A stretch of 64,000 nucleotides of DNA from Marinomonas sargassi (GTDB taxonomy: Bacteria; Pseudomonadota; Gammaproteobacteria; Pseudomonadales; Marinomonadaceae), in assembly GCF_025716875.1 (NCBI RefSeq), contig NZ_JAOVZB010000004.1, positions 62,001-126,000 on the forward strand, written 5' to 3'. The notes beneath the pieces were generated by a model. That model had not been told where the DNA came from. It saw only the letters and a list, made by a program, of their open reading frames with translations, and searched no databases. Positions 48,592-59,033 of this stretch are shown piece after piece (position 1 is the stretch's first letter; each line of letters starts with the position of its first letter). The position numbers and the translations under genes were made by a program.

Positions 48592-49281
48592 TTATTCAGC
48601 TTCAACAAACATATAACCTACTCCACGTACCGTTTTTATCCGTGGCTCGCCAGACTCTAGGTTTCCAATTTTTTTACGCAAATTACTAATATGCATATCA
48701 AGGCTGCGATCATATAGAGTTAATTTTCGCCCTAATGCTCTTTCAGATAATTCATGCTTAGTCAGCACCTGACCGGGCACGACTAACAAAGACTCTAAAA
48801 GTGAGTATTCTGATGTAGTAAGCTCAACTAATTCCCCATGCAAATAGACAGTCCTATCTTTGCGGCGTAACAACACACCAGACAACTCTATATCCGCATT
48901 AGGGTCGCCCTCTTTATCTTGGGTCGATCTGCGCAAAATGGCCTTAATACGTGCCAATAGCTCTCTCGGGTTAAAAGGCTTTGATAAGTAATCATCCGCG
49001 CCCATCTCCAAACCTAAAATACGATCAATATCTTCTCCCTTGGCTGTCAACATAATGACAGGAACAGAGCTCTTATTACGTATCTGCTTTAATGTTTCGA
49101 AGCCATCTAACTCAGGCATCATGACATCCAAAATAACCAGATCTGGCGCACAATCAGACAACATATCCAAAGCCTCTCGACCATTCCATGCATGGGAGAC
49201 GTCATAGCCTTCCCCTTCAAAATAGTCCTTAATTAGATCTGACAAACGAGCATCATCGTCAGCAAGTAACAGCTTTACCAT
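48592..49281 (-). CDS. cpxR: CpxR-like OmpR-family response regulator
   Basis: A 229-residue regulator: receiver domain (about 2-115) with acceptor Asp52 (LVILDVMMPELDG), Lys101 and the CpxR-like MLTAKGEDIDRILGLEMGADDYLSKPF region, then a winged-helix DNA-binding domain (about 130-226) with LGRKLTLYDRSLDMHISNLRKK (about 185-206), very close to E. coli CpxR. It is expected to control envelope stress genes and probably itself. A palindrome overlaps its likely -10. Confidence 0.87.
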   Translation of the reverse strand: MVKLLLADDDARLSDLIKDYFEGEGYDVSHAWNGREALDMLSDCAPDLVILDVMMPELDGFETLKQIRNKSSVPVIMLTAKGEDIDRILGLEMGADDYLSKPFNPRELLARIKAILRRSTQDKEGDPNADIELSGVLLRRKDRTVYLHGELVELTTSEYSLLESLLVVPGQVLTKHELSERALGRKLTLYDRSLDMHISNLRKKIGNLESGEPRIKTVRGVGYMFVEAE

Positions 49282-49309
49282 ATTGTGGTCCTCACATTCT
49301 TTATAACTC

Positions 49310-49325
49310 GATGATTATAATCATC
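49310..49325. promoter_or_regulatory. Perfect 16-base palindrome overlapping the cpxR -10
   Basis: GATGATTATAATCATC is a perfect palindrome that contains TATAAT on both strands, 29 bases upstream of the cpxR start codon. It could be an operator, a bidirectional -10 or both. The matching -35 is weak. Confidence 0.45.
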
Positions 49326-49434
49326 ATTTTTGTAAGCTTTAATATAGATAGTAACCTAGAGTTAAATAAAGCCAATCTTGTCTTTTCAATCTATTTACAA
49401 AGATTACGTATAAATGCGAAATTGCAGCCATAAA

Positions 49435-49457
49435 AAAAGCCGCATTAAGCGGCTTTT
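49435..49457 (-). terminator. Terminator after purA
   Basis: A 9-base stem, AAAAGCCGC (49435-49443) with 49449-49457, loop ATTAA, followed by a run of U on the minus strand. It ends the hisZ-purA transcript. Confidence 0.85.
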
Positions 49458-49480
49458 CTAGTATTTCGACAAATTTAAAC

Positions 49481-50794
<1,314 letters not shown>

Positions 50795-50817
50795 TTAGAT
50801 AGTTCTTAAAGAAATTT

Positions 50818-51993
50818 CTATTTCTGAATTGGCATTAACTGCCAAGCCGAGTCAACGAAATCAAGCGTAAAGTCAGCCTTTTCAGAACACAGTTCATCTA
50901 AAGCTTCTACAACTCGATATCCTTGAGCACGTAATGAATTTATTTTTTGCCATTGCTCTTCCGAAGAACAAACTGGCGACAAAACAGTTTTAGGCTGAAT
51001 TACAACAACATCAGATAAAGCAACCAATGCTTTCACATCTGTACTAAAGCCTGTCGCTGGTCTAGAGCGACCAAAGACTTGACCAATATTGTTATAACGC
51101 CCACCTCGAGCAATGGCATTACCATGACCCGGTACGTAGGCAGCAAATACTACACCCGTATGATAGCTGTAGGATACTAAATCACTTAGGTCAAAGTGCA
51201 GCCCAACATTTGGGTAGCGCAAGCTCAACACATCACTCAACTTCTGTAGCAGAGATAATGCATCAAGAACCGTATCAGCAATACCTGCAAACAAGTTATT
51301 CGCCTGCATTAATACTTCTTTACCACCACACAAACGCGGCAATCCAGTTAGCCACTGTTTTTGCTCTTTAGGCAAGGACAAAGAATCAACATAACGATCT
51401 AACTCAGGAAGATCCTTTGTTTTATATAGCTCTATTAACTTGCTTTCAGTATCTTGCTCAATATCGCAGGCAGATAAAACGCCGTTCACAATATCGACAT
51501 GCCCAAGATCAAGCACTAAATCTGATAAGCCCGCAGCTGACAAGGTTTGCAACATCAAGGAAAGCACCTCGATATCACTTTCTACGCCACCATGACCATA
51601 CAATTCCGCACCTAATTGAATAGGACCACGAGTACCATCTAGCCCATCTGGCATGGTACGCAGGACGCTACCACAATAACTTAAGCGCTGAACTGATTCA
51701 CTTTTTAAGCAATGGGCGTCAATACGCGCCACTTGGGAGGTAAAGTCGGCACGAATCCCCATTAGTCGACCAGATAGCTGATCAATCACTTTAAAGGTTT
51801 CTATTTCAAGGTCTGAACCTGCACCAGTAAGAAGGGAATCCAAATATTCTAAAAGAGGAGGTATTACTAACTGGTAGCCCCAACTTTTATGGAGATCAAG
51901 CAATGTTCTTCTCAGATGTTCGATTTTTGCAGCCTGTTTAGGCAAGGCCTCATCTACACCTTCTGGAAGTAACCAGCGATCTGCTAATGTCAT
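50818..51993 (-). CDS. hisZ: ATP phosphoribosyltransferase regulatory subunit HisZ
   Basis: A 391-residue paralogue of histidyl-tRNA synthetase without aminoacylation function. HisRS-like motifs are present (YQLVIPPLLEYLDSLL, MGIRADFTSQVARI, ARGGRYNNIGQVFGRSRPATGFS), but the anticodon-binding domain is missing and length is typical of HisZ. It forms an octameric complex with short HisG, found at 6111-6755, and confers activity and histidine feedback. It lies between yjeT and purA, a conserved position in many gammaproteobacteria. Confidence 0.94.
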   Translation of the reverse strand: MTLADRWLLPEGVDEALPKQAAKIEHLRRTLLDLHKSWGYQLVIPPLLEYLDSLLTGAGSDLEIETFKVIDQLSGRLMGIRADFTSQVARIDAHCLKSESVQRLSYCGSVLRTMPDGLDGTRGPIQLGAELYGHGGVESDIEVLSLMLQTLSAAGLSDLVLDLGHVDIVNGVLSACDIEQDTESKLIELYKTKDLPELDRYVDSLSLPKEQKQWLTGLPRLCGGKEVLMQANNLFAGIADTVLDALSLLQKLSDVLSLRYPNVGLHFDLSDLVSYSYHTGVVFAAYVPGHGNAIARGGRYNNIGQVFGRSRPATGFSTDVKALVALSDVVVIQPKTVLSPVCSSEEQWQKINSLRAQGYRVVEALDELCSEKADFTLDFVDSAWQLMPIQK

Positions 51994-52004
51994 TCATTTA
52001 TCCT

Positions 52005-52202
52005 CTAGCTTCGCGTCAGCAAAAGCAGCATTAATCCAAGAAACATACTAATCGCCCCAATAATACGTAAGGTGAAGTCTGGGCTTGCAACGGCTTTCAC
52101 CATAATCTCCCGCCATAAATTTGGCGCTAGAAAAGGCAAAATACCCTCAGCGATCAATAAAAGGCTGACACCAACTAGCAGCGCCTGCAAAAGTTCTTGC
52201 AT
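52005..52202 (-). CDS. yjeT: DUF2065 small membrane protein YjeT
   Basis: A 65-residue protein with two membrane helices (about residues 5-25 and 45-62) joined by a short loop (LAPNLWREIMVKAVASPD). It matches the YjeT/DUF2065 family, whose role is unknown. In E. coli it lies between hflC and purA; here hisZ sits between it and purA. Confidence 0.88.
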   Translation of the reverse strand: MQELLQALLVGVSLLLIAEGILPFLAPNLWREIMVKAVASPDFTLRIIGAISMFLGLMLLLLTRS

Positions 52203-52228
52203 ACAATCTCTTTATTTTGACCATTAAA

Positions 52229-52250
52229 AAACCGGCACAATGTCCGGTTT
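52229..52250 (-). terminator. Weak terminator or attenuator between hflC and yjeT
   Basis: A 7-base stem AAACCGG (52229-52235) with 52244-52250 and a run of six U on the minus strand. It could partly end hflKC transcription before yjeT-hisZ-purA. Confidence 0.55.
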
Positions 52251-52264
52251 GTGTAATAGTAACA

Positions 52265-52292
52265 TGTTTCCTGTTTTAACAAACAGGAAACA
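52265..52292 (-). repeat. Perfect 12-base inverted repeat downstream of hflC
   Basis: TGTTTCCTGTTT (52265-52276) pairs perfectly with 52281-52292 around a TAAC loop, 27 bases after the hflC stop. No U-run follows, so it is not a normal terminator; a 3'-end-stabilising or processing hairpin is possible. Confidence 0.6.
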
Positions 52293-52318
52293 GATACGAT
52301 TAATAATGAATATTCACT

Positions 52319-53194
52319 CTACTTACTGCTAGATGAACTATTTAAGTATTTAAAGAATTCACTATCTGGCTCAAGAACAAATAAGTCACTGTTGCTATTA
52401 AAGCTTTCACGGTACGCCTGAAGACTACGGTAGAACTCGTAGAACTCAGCATCTTGCGTATAAACGTTTGAGTATATAGCTGCCGCTTTAGCGTCACCAT
52501 CACCTCGGATCATTTCCGCATCACGCTGCGCTTCCGCTTCTAATACCACACGCTGACGATCGGCATCGGCACGAATACCTTCAGCAAGCTCTAAACCTTT
52601 CGATCTGTGCTCACGGGCTTCACGTTCACGCTCTGTTCTCATTCGCTGATAAACAGATTCACTAACATCTGGTGGTAGGTCAATACGTTTAACGCGAATA
52701 TCAACAATCGAAATACCTAGCTCATTTTGAGCAACGATATTTAGATCATCACGCAGCTCAGTCATTAATTGGTCACGCTCACCAGACACTACTTCGTGCA
52801 TAGTTCGCTCACCAAACTTATTTCTTAAGCCGGTATCAACACGTGAAGACAAGACACGGTTTGCAACAAATTCATCACCAGACGTTGCCTGATAGAATTT
52901 TGCAACAGAGTCAATTTTCCACTTAACATAAGAATCAACAACCACTGCTTTTTTCTCTAACGTCAAGTAACGCTGAGGGCGAGAGTCCATTGTTAATACT
53001 CGAGCATCAAACTTTTTCACTTCATTCATTACAGGAAGTTTAAAGTGCAAACCAGGCTGCACATCTTCTTGAACAATTTCACCGAATTTCAGCACGACAG
53101 CACGCTCTGTCTCTTTAACAACATACAGAGTCTGAGAAGCAAACAGAATCCCTAGAAGAGCAGCAAATAAGACTGCAAAAGAAAAACCTTTCAT
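52319..53194 (-). CDS. hflC: FtsH protease modulator HflC
   Basis: A 291-residue SPFH/prohibitin-family membrane protein: one N-terminal membrane segment (about 4-24), the SPFH domain (FGEIVQEDVQPGLHFKLP onward) and a long charged coiled coil (REREAREHRSKGLELAEG). HflK and HflC form a large cage around FtsH and modulate proteolysis. Its ATG overlaps the hflK stop by one base. Confidence 0.96.
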   Translation of the reverse strand: MKGFSFAVLFAALLGILFASQTLYVVKETERAVVLKFGEIVQEDVQPGLHFKLPVMNEVKKFDARVLTMDSRPQRYLTLEKKAVVVDSYVKWKIDSVAKFYQATSGDEFVANRVLSSRVDTGLRNKFGERTMHEVVSGERDQLMTELRDDLNIVAQNELGISIVDIRVKRIDLPPDVSESVYQRMRTEREREAREHRSKGLELAEGIRADADRQRVVLEAEAQRDAEMIRGDGDAKAAAIYSNVYTQDAEFYEFYRSLQAYRESFNSNSDLFVLEPDSEFFKYLNSSSSSK

Positions 53195-54435
53195 TAATTT
53201 CTCCCCTCTCTACGAATTGTCGAACTTTGACGTTTACGAAGCTCTTCTAACACTTGATCTGCTAATGTCTCAATACTGCCCGAGTCAACACCAGATGCAG
53301 AAGCATTAGAACGCTGCTTCATAAGCTGATCTAAAGGCAAGTACATCATGTTATTACCACCCTCAGTATCAACGATAACTTTATTCGCATTCTGGTAAAC
53401 AGATTCCATTGTTTCTATATACAAACGCTGACGAGTCACTTCTGGTGCTTTTGCATACTCACGGTATAAACGATCAAAACGATCCGCTTGACCACTCGCT
53501 CTCGCTACGATTTCTGAGCGGTAAGCTTCAGCTTCTTCACGGATACGCTGAGCACGACCACGCGCTTCAGGAATAATACCGTTAGCATAAGATTCCGCTT
53601 CATTTCGCACACGAAGCTCATCTTCTTTTGCTTTAATAACGTCATCAAACGCTTCTTGCACCTGTGTAGGCGCTTGAGTGTTTTCCACGTTCACTTTCGA
53701 GATTAATAACCCCGTACCATATAGGTTGCTGTAGTCTTGAATACGAACTTTAACTTCTTCCGCCAATAACTCACGGCCTTCCGTTAAAATTTGATCCATT
53801 TCAGAGCTACCAACCACATGGCGCAATGCACTTTCCGTCACCTGAGCTAAAGACTCTTCAGGGTTACGCACATTGATCAAGAAATTCTTAGGCTCTTGAA
53901 CCGAGTACTGAATAGAAACACCCACTTCAACGATGGCATCATCCACGGTAAGCATAAGTGCCTTGTGATCGAGAGAACGGACCTTAGTCACATTCACTTT
54001 ACTTACAGAGTCAATAAGAGGCGGATTCCAATGCAGACCAGGCATCACTGTTGAATGATATTCACCTAAGCGAAGCACCACTCCACGCTCTTGCTGATCG
54101 ACCTGATAAATACCAGTTGCCGCCCATAGCGCCGCAATAGCAAATAAAGCAATAGCCACTAAGCTGCCACCAAATTTTCCAGACATGCCAGAGCCACCAC
54201 CGTTAGAGCCACCGCCCTTACGAGATTTCTTAACACCCAGCATATCCATCAATTTACCAAAGGCTTCATCTAAATCTGGCGGACCTTGCTCTTTACCACC
54301 AGATGGACGACCCCATGGATCATTGCTATTGGTTTCTTTATCACGACCTTCGTCAGAGCGCCCAGAACCACTATTACGGTTTTTATCTGGATTCCATGGG
54401 TCATTGTCGTTATTACCCGGTTCATTCCAGGCCAT
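53194..54435 (-). CDS. hflK: FtsH protease modulator HflK
   Basis: A 413-residue SPFH protein. The first 85 residues are a Gly/Asn/Asp-rich cytoplasmic segment (NNDNDPWNPDKNRNSGSG, GGGSNGGGSGMSGKFGG), then a membrane helix (about 92-110) and the SPFH domain with QQERGVVLRLGEYHSTVMPGL. It partners HflC. The order hfq-hflX-hflK-hflC-yjeT is that of E. coli. Confidence 0.96.
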   Translation of the reverse strand: MAWNEPGNNDNDPWNPDKNRNSGSGRSDEGRDKETNSNDPWGRPSGGKEQGPPDLDEAFGKLMDMLGVKKSRKGGGSNGGGSGMSGKFGGSLVAIALFAIAALWAATGIYQVDQQERGVVLRLGEYHSTVMPGLHWNPPLIDSVSKVNVTKVRSLDHKALMLTVDDAIVEVGVSIQYSVQEPKNFLINVRNPEESLAQVTESALRHVVGSSEMDQILTEGRELLAEEVKVRIQDYSNLYGTGLLISKVNVENTQAPTQVQEAFDDVIKAKEDELRVRNEAESYANGIIPEARGRAQRIREEAEAYRSEIVARASGQADRFDRLYREYAKAPEVTRQRLYIETMESVYQNANKVIVDTEGGNNMMYLPLDQLMKQRSNASASGVDSGSIETLADQVLEELRKRQSSTIRREGRN

Positions 54436-54470
54436 ACTGCATCTCCACTTTAATTTAAATGATAAACCTA

Positions 54471-55760
54471 TTAGACGGCTTCGATACTCTCTTCAGAGAC
54501 ACCCGCCCGCGCTAAAATTTGTAAATAATCTTTTTTCGGTAGCTTAACGTCAAGTACCGAGCGACCTTCTTCATCAAAGCGCTCAGCCTGAACCGCACTA
54601 TGCTCAAAAAACATTGCTCTCAAACGACCCAATTCAGTAGGTAAATGCAACGTTTCATTAAATACATCTTCTGCCAACAACTCAGCAACTGCCTGCTTAA
54701 GCAGATCAATACCGCGCCCATCATATGCAGACAACCAAACGCGATAAGGGTTCCCATCCGCATCTCGATCTATACGAGGCTCCCCTGTTGGTAAAGCATC
54801 TATTTTATTAAACACTTTAAGAGTCGGTACCTCATTAGCGCCGATTTCTTCCAGCACAGTATCAACATGCGCCACATTCTCATCACGGGCAATATCCGCT
54901 GCATCAATAACATGCAGTAGCAAATCCGCTTCAGAGGACTCTTTAAGAGTCGCCTGAAAGGCTTTAATTAGTCTATGGGGGAGTTGTTTAATAAAACCAA
55001 CCGTATCCGCCAAAACAATTGAGCCTATTTGTTCAACATCAATACGTCTCAACGTCGGGTCAAGTGTAGCGAACAGCTGATCAGCAGCATACACCTCAGA
55101 GCCCGTAATACGATTAAATAACGTAGATTTTCCCGCATTCGTGTAGCCAACGAGGGAGACCGTTGGCACAGATGAGCGAGAGCGAGAACGACGATTTTGG
55201 TCTCGCTGAGAACCCACCTTACTCAATCTTTTTTGAATAGATTTAATTCGTTCACCAAGTAAACGCCTATCTGTTTCTAACTGAGTTTCACCAGGACCAC
55301 GCATACCTATACCGCCTTTTTGGCGTTCTAAGTGAGTCCAACCACGGATAAGGCGTGTCGACATATGCTGCAACTGAGCAAGTTCGACTTGTAATTTACC
55401 TTCATGGGTACGGGCACGCTGAGCGAAAATATCCAAAATAAGCCCAGTACGGTCAAGTACTCGGCACTTAAGAACAGATTCTAGATTACGCTCTTGGGAG
55501 GGAGACAAAGCGTGGTCAAAAAGGACAACTTCAGCCCCTTCTCGATCCACTATGTCTTTTATCTCCGTAAGCTTACCGCTGCCCACGAAGTATTTAGCAT
55601 CTGGCTTCTGACGTGAGCCAGATATAACGGCAACAGGATCAGCACCTGCTGAGATAGCCAGTTCAACAAACTCTTTAGGTTCATAAGATTCCCCTTGAAC
55701 ATGAAAATCTATATGAACCAGTACAGCTATTTCACCACTATCTGGACGTTCAAAAAACAA
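54471..55760 (-). CDS. hflX: Ribosome-associated GTPase HflX
   Basis: A 429-residue GTPase that splits stalled ribosomes. The N-terminal HflX domain has VVLFDHALSPSQERNLE, RTGLILDIFAQRARTHEG and GPGETQLETDRR; the G domain has GYTNAGKS (205-212), DTVGF and NKID. The start is TTG at 55760 (MFFERPDSGE), supported by GAGGA 8 bases upstream. It lies 35 bases after hfq. Confidence 0.96.
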   Translation of the reverse strand: MFFERPDSGEIAVLVHIDFHVQGESYEPKEFVELAISAGADPVAVISGSRQKPDAKYFVGSGKLTEIKDIVDREGAEVVLFDHALSPSQERNLESVLKCRVLDRTGLILDIFAQRARTHEGKLQVELAQLQHMSTRLIRGWTHLERQKGGIGMRGPGETQLETDRRLLGERIKSIQKRLSKVGSQRDQNRRSRSRSSVPTVSLVGYTNAGKSTLFNRITGSEVYAADQLFATLDPTLRRIDVEQIGSIVLADTVGFIKQLPHRLIKAFQATLKESSEADLLLHVIDAADIARDENVAHVDTVLEEIGANEVPTLKVFNKIDALPTGEPRIDRDADGNPYRVWLSAYDGRGIDLLKQAVAELLAEDVFNETLHLPTELGRLRAMFFEHSAVQAERFDEEGRSVLDVKLPKKDYLQILARAGVSEESIEAV

Positions 55761-55795
55761 TTCAGTATTCCTCTGTTTGCCTTATTTCAGACAAA

Positions 55796-56041
55796 CTATT
55801 CAGCGTCTTCTTCTAGCTGATCAGGGGAAGGGACACGAATAGTACGAGAAGGTACTACAGTCGAAATGGCGTGTTTGTAAACCATCTGACTAACCGTGTT
55901 TTTTAATAGAATAACAAACTGATCGAATGACTCGATTTGGCCCTGTAATTTAATTCCATTTACAAGAAAGATTGATACTGGCACTCTTTCTTTACGTAGA
56001 ATATTTAGGTAAGGGTCTTGTAATGATTGCCCTTTTGACAT
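55796..56041 (-). CDS. hfq: RNA chaperone Hfq
   Basis: An 81-residue Sm-like protein that forms hexamers and pairs small RNAs with mRNAs. Sm1 ([21 protein letters not shown]) and Sm2 ([13 protein letters not shown], with YKHA at about 55-58) are intact; the C-terminal tail is short and acidic, unlike the long E. coli tail. ATG 56041 has AAGGAG 6 bases before it; upstream in-frame codons are not Hfq-like. Confidence 0.98.
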   Translation of the reverse strand: MSKGQSLQDPYLNILRKERVPVSIFLVNGIKLQGQIESFDQFVILLKNTVSQMVYKHAISTVVPSRTIRVPSPDQLEEDAE

Positions 56042-56130
56042 TTGGATCTCCTTAAATGAGTGCAATATATAAATTAAACATTGATAAAACAATACTGTAG
56101 ATACTACACCATAATTTTATTGATTTCTTC

Positions 56131-57063
56131 TTATATAATTCTGCTTTCAATATAATTCAAGGTTTCAGTAGTAAGATTATTCGATAAACTATCAAAAACC
56201 CTCAAATCTTCCCAGCCACGAAGCCAAGTTAATTGCCTCTTAGCTAATTGGCGTGAAGCAACAATGCCTTTAAAAATAGCATCATCCAATACATCTTCAC
56301 CAGCCAAGTATTGCCATAATTGACGATAACCGACACAGCGTATAGATGGCATCTCGATTGTTAAGTCTCCACGCTGATACAAGGCATCCACTTCAGCTAA
56401 GAAACCTTGCTCCATCATTTGCTTGAACCTTAGTTCAATACGTTCATGCAAAACACTGCGTTCTTTTGGCATCACCGCCATATTTATCATATCAAAAGGT
56501 AACGATACTTCACTTTGTTCCGCCCAAAATTGTGTCATCGTTTTGCCTGTCAGGCGATAAACTTCAAGTGCTCGTTGTAAACGCTGGGGGTCATTAGGGT
56601 GAATACGGGCCGCAGATTCTGGGTCAACTTTTTTGAGCTCATCATGAAGTGCCTCCCAACCTTTCTCGGAGGCTTCTTGCTCAATCACCAAGCGCACATC
56701 AGCATTCGCATTAGGCATTTTCGCTAAGCCCTTTTGCAGAGCATTAAAGTACATCATGGTGCCACCAACCAATAAGGGCGTTTTCCCTTTGGCAACAATC
56801 TCTTCAACATGATCTATGGCATCTAAAACAAAGTCAGCAGCAGAATATGACTCGATAGGGTCAATAAGATCGATCAAGCGATGCGGTGCTCTCGACAACA
56901 GCTCCGCATCAGGCTTGGCTGTACCTATATCCATACCTTTATAGACCAGAGCGGAATCAACACTGATAATCTCAAAATTATGATTCTCAGCCAGCTCTAC
57001 CGCTAACCCAGTCTTTCCAGATGCGGTAGGCCCCATTAAGCAAACAACTTGCGGTTTTGTCAT
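56131..57063 (-). CDS. miaA: tRNA dimethylallyltransferase MiaA
   Basis: A 310-residue enzyme that puts the isopentenyl group on A37 of tRNAs reading UNN codons. P-loop GPTASGKT is at 11-18; [16 protein letters not shown] and [14 protein letters not shown] are hallmarks, and [13 protein letters not shown] lies near 240. It overlaps nothing and follows mutL by one base. Confidence 0.97.
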   Translation of the reverse strand: MTKPQVVCLMGPTASGKTGLAVELAENHNFEIISVDSALVYKGMDIGTAKPDAELLSRAPHRLIDLIDPIESYSAADFVLDAIDHVEEIVAKGKTPLLVGGTMMYFNALQKGLAKMPNANADVRLVIEQEASEKGWEALHDELKKVDPESAARIHPNDPQRLQRALEVYRLTGKTMTQFWAEQSEVSLPFDMINMAVMPKERSVLHERIELRFKQMMEQGFLAEVDALYQRGDLTIEMPSIRCVGYRQLWQYLAGEDVLDDAIFKGIVASRQLAKRQLTWLRGWEDLRVFDSLSNNLTTETLNYIESRII

Positions 57064-57064
57064 G

Positions 57065-58978
57065 TTATCGCCCTCTCAGGAAGAGTTTATCTAAATCAGA
57101 CATACTTAAATGCGCCCACGTAGGACGACCGTGATTGCACTGTCCACTGCGCTCAGTTACTTCCATATCACGTAGCAAGCTGTTCATTTCTGCTATTGTC
57201 AATTTTCGGTTTGCCCGAACAGCACCATGGCAGGCCATGGAAGCCATCAATTCGTTAGCGCGAGACTCCATCAAATCAGAAACACCATTGGTGGACAAGT
57301 CACTGATCACATCTCGGACGAGACTTTCAACATCACCTCGAATAAGAATAACAGGAACTTCTCGAACCATGACACTTTCTAAGCCGGTTCTTTCCACACG
57401 GAAACCAAACGAGCCAAATACTTGGCCATTTTCTTCGACTAAATCCGCCTCACTTTGAGAAACCGAGATATTAATTGGCACCAGCAAAGGCTGAGAAGCG
57501 ATATTCTTTTGGTAGAAAGCAGTCTTCATTCTTTCGTAGACGATGCGTTCATGGGCAGCATGCATATCTACCAAAATCAGCCCTTGCTCACTCTCAGAGA
57601 GAATATATACGCCATGTATTTGTGCGACAGCAAAACCCATTGGTGGTACTGCTTGATAACCAGACTCCTGCACAGAAGAAGGTGAAAAAGGTGCACTCTC
57701 CCCTTCTAACGAAGCGACTCTAACCTCACCTGTTTCAGGGTCAACCTGCTCCATGCTAGAGGTATATTGCTGAGCATAATCAGACATTCGCCCCACACCG
57801 TCTAACTGCCCGCGCACATCAGAGGTAGCAAGACTATTATTAGGAGCAGAAGCCCTCATCCAATCCATAGATGACGCGTTACTTCGATTCGCCAAAGGTA
57901 AAGGCGACTGCTCGGTAATAGCAGGGTCATTAGCGTTGGTATCTTGCAAGCCCGTAGGCGCGGAGTCCGACTCGGGTCTAACATCGGCAATGGCTTTATG
58001 TATACGACTAAAAAGGAAGTCATGGACCAAACGGCCATCACGAAAGCGCACTTCGTGTTTAGTAGGATGCACATTGACATCTACCGTGGCAGGATCAAGC
58101 TCTAAATACAAAACAAAAACAGGATGGCGGCCATTATACAGAACATCCCGATAAGCTTGACGAACCGCATGGGCCACCAGCTTGTCTTTGACCACTCGAC
58201 CATTTACAAAGAAGTACTGTAAATCTGCTTGAGAGCGAGAAAAGGTAGGTAAGCCAATCCAGCCCCACAATCGCAAGCCTGCCGCTTCAACATCCAGCGT
58301 CAAAGCATTTTCAATAAACTTCTTACCCAGTAAGGTAGCCAGTCTGTGCTCGGCATGTAATTGATCCGTTACCGGACGTAAATCATAAACTTGCTTACCA
58401 TTGTGACTTAGGCGAAAACCTGTTTCATATCGACTTAGCGCTAGCCGTTTAACCACCTCTTCTAAATGGTTAAATTCGGTTTTTTCAGTACGAAGGAATT
58501 TACGACGCGCAGGCGTATTGAAGAATAAGTCACGTACATCAATAGTTGTACCTTGAGGATGCGACGCAGGGCGCACAGCCGCTGCCATATCCTTGCCCTC
58601 TGCTTCTGCACGCCAAGCCTCTGTTTCGCCTTCCGCCTGAGAAGTAAGATGTAAACGTGACACAGAACTAATACTGGCCAATGCCTCACCACGGAAACCT
58701 AAGGTATTTACAGCTTCGAGATCATCTAAGGTGACAATTTTACTGGTAGCGTGGCGGCTAAGCGCCAGAGAAAGGTCATCCTTCATAATACCTGTGCCGT
58801 TATCGCGAATTTTAATTCGCCTAACACCACCTTGCTCAACGTCAACATCAAGCTGCGAAGCACCCGCATCAAGGCTATTTTCAAGTAATTCTTTAACCAC
58901 AGAAGCAGGTCGCTCAACCACCTCTCCTGCCGCTATCTGGTTGGCTAAACGCGGAGATAAAAGATTAATTCTTTTCAT
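57065..58978 (-). CDS. mutL: DNA mismatch repair protein MutL (endonuclease-motif type)
   Basis: A 637-residue MutL. The GHKL ATPase has [21 protein letters not shown] and TLGFRGEAL; a variable linker spans about 340-455. The C-terminal domain has [12 protein letters not shown] at 471-482, which fits the endonuclease motif DQHA(X)2E(X)4E with Met for Gln, and accompanying ACHGAVR (near 582), CNHGRP (614-619) and a terminal FLRGR. E. coli MutL lacks these. Such MutLs nick DNA themselves and occur where MutH is absent. It lies between amiB and miaA as usual. Confidence 0.96.
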   Translation of the reverse strand: MKRINLLSPRLANQIAAGEVVERPASVVKELLENSLDAGASQLDVDVEQGGVRRIKIRDNGTGIMKDDLSLALSRHATSKIVTLDDLEAVNTLGFRGEALASISSVSRLHLTSQAEGETEAWRAEAEGKDMAAAVRPASHPQGTTIDVRDLFFNTPARRKFLRTEKTEFNHLEEVVKRLALSRYETGFRLSHNGKQVYDLRPVTDQLHAEHRLATLLGKKFIENALTLDVEAAGLRLWGWIGLPTFSRSQADLQYFFVNGRVVKDKLVAHAVRQAYRDVLYNGRHPVFVLYLELDPATVDVNVHPTKHEVRFRDGRLVHDFLFSRIHKAIADVRPESDSAPTGLQDTNANDPAITEQSPLPLANRSNASSMDWMRASAPNNSLATSDVRGQLDGVGRMSDYAQQYTSSMEQVDPETGEVRVASLEGESAPFSPSSVQESGYQAVPPMGFAVAQIHGVYILSESEQGLILVDMHAAHERIVYERMKTAFYQKNIASQPLLVPINISVSQSEADLVEENGQVFGSFGFRVERTGLESVMVREVPVILIRGDVESLVRDVISDLSTNGVSDLMESRANELMASMACHGAVRANRKLTIAEMNSLLRDMEVTERSGQCNHGRPTWAHLSMSDLDKLFLRGR

Positions 58979-59033
58979 GAACGGCCTTTGAAAAAGTGTA
59001 ATACAAGACTAGGTAAGAAGTGGCTTCCACGGG

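Noticed and set aside
57135..57458. 107-codon frame antisense to mutL
   Set aside because: Shadow frame; Ser/Arg/Thr-rich product typical of antisense translation.
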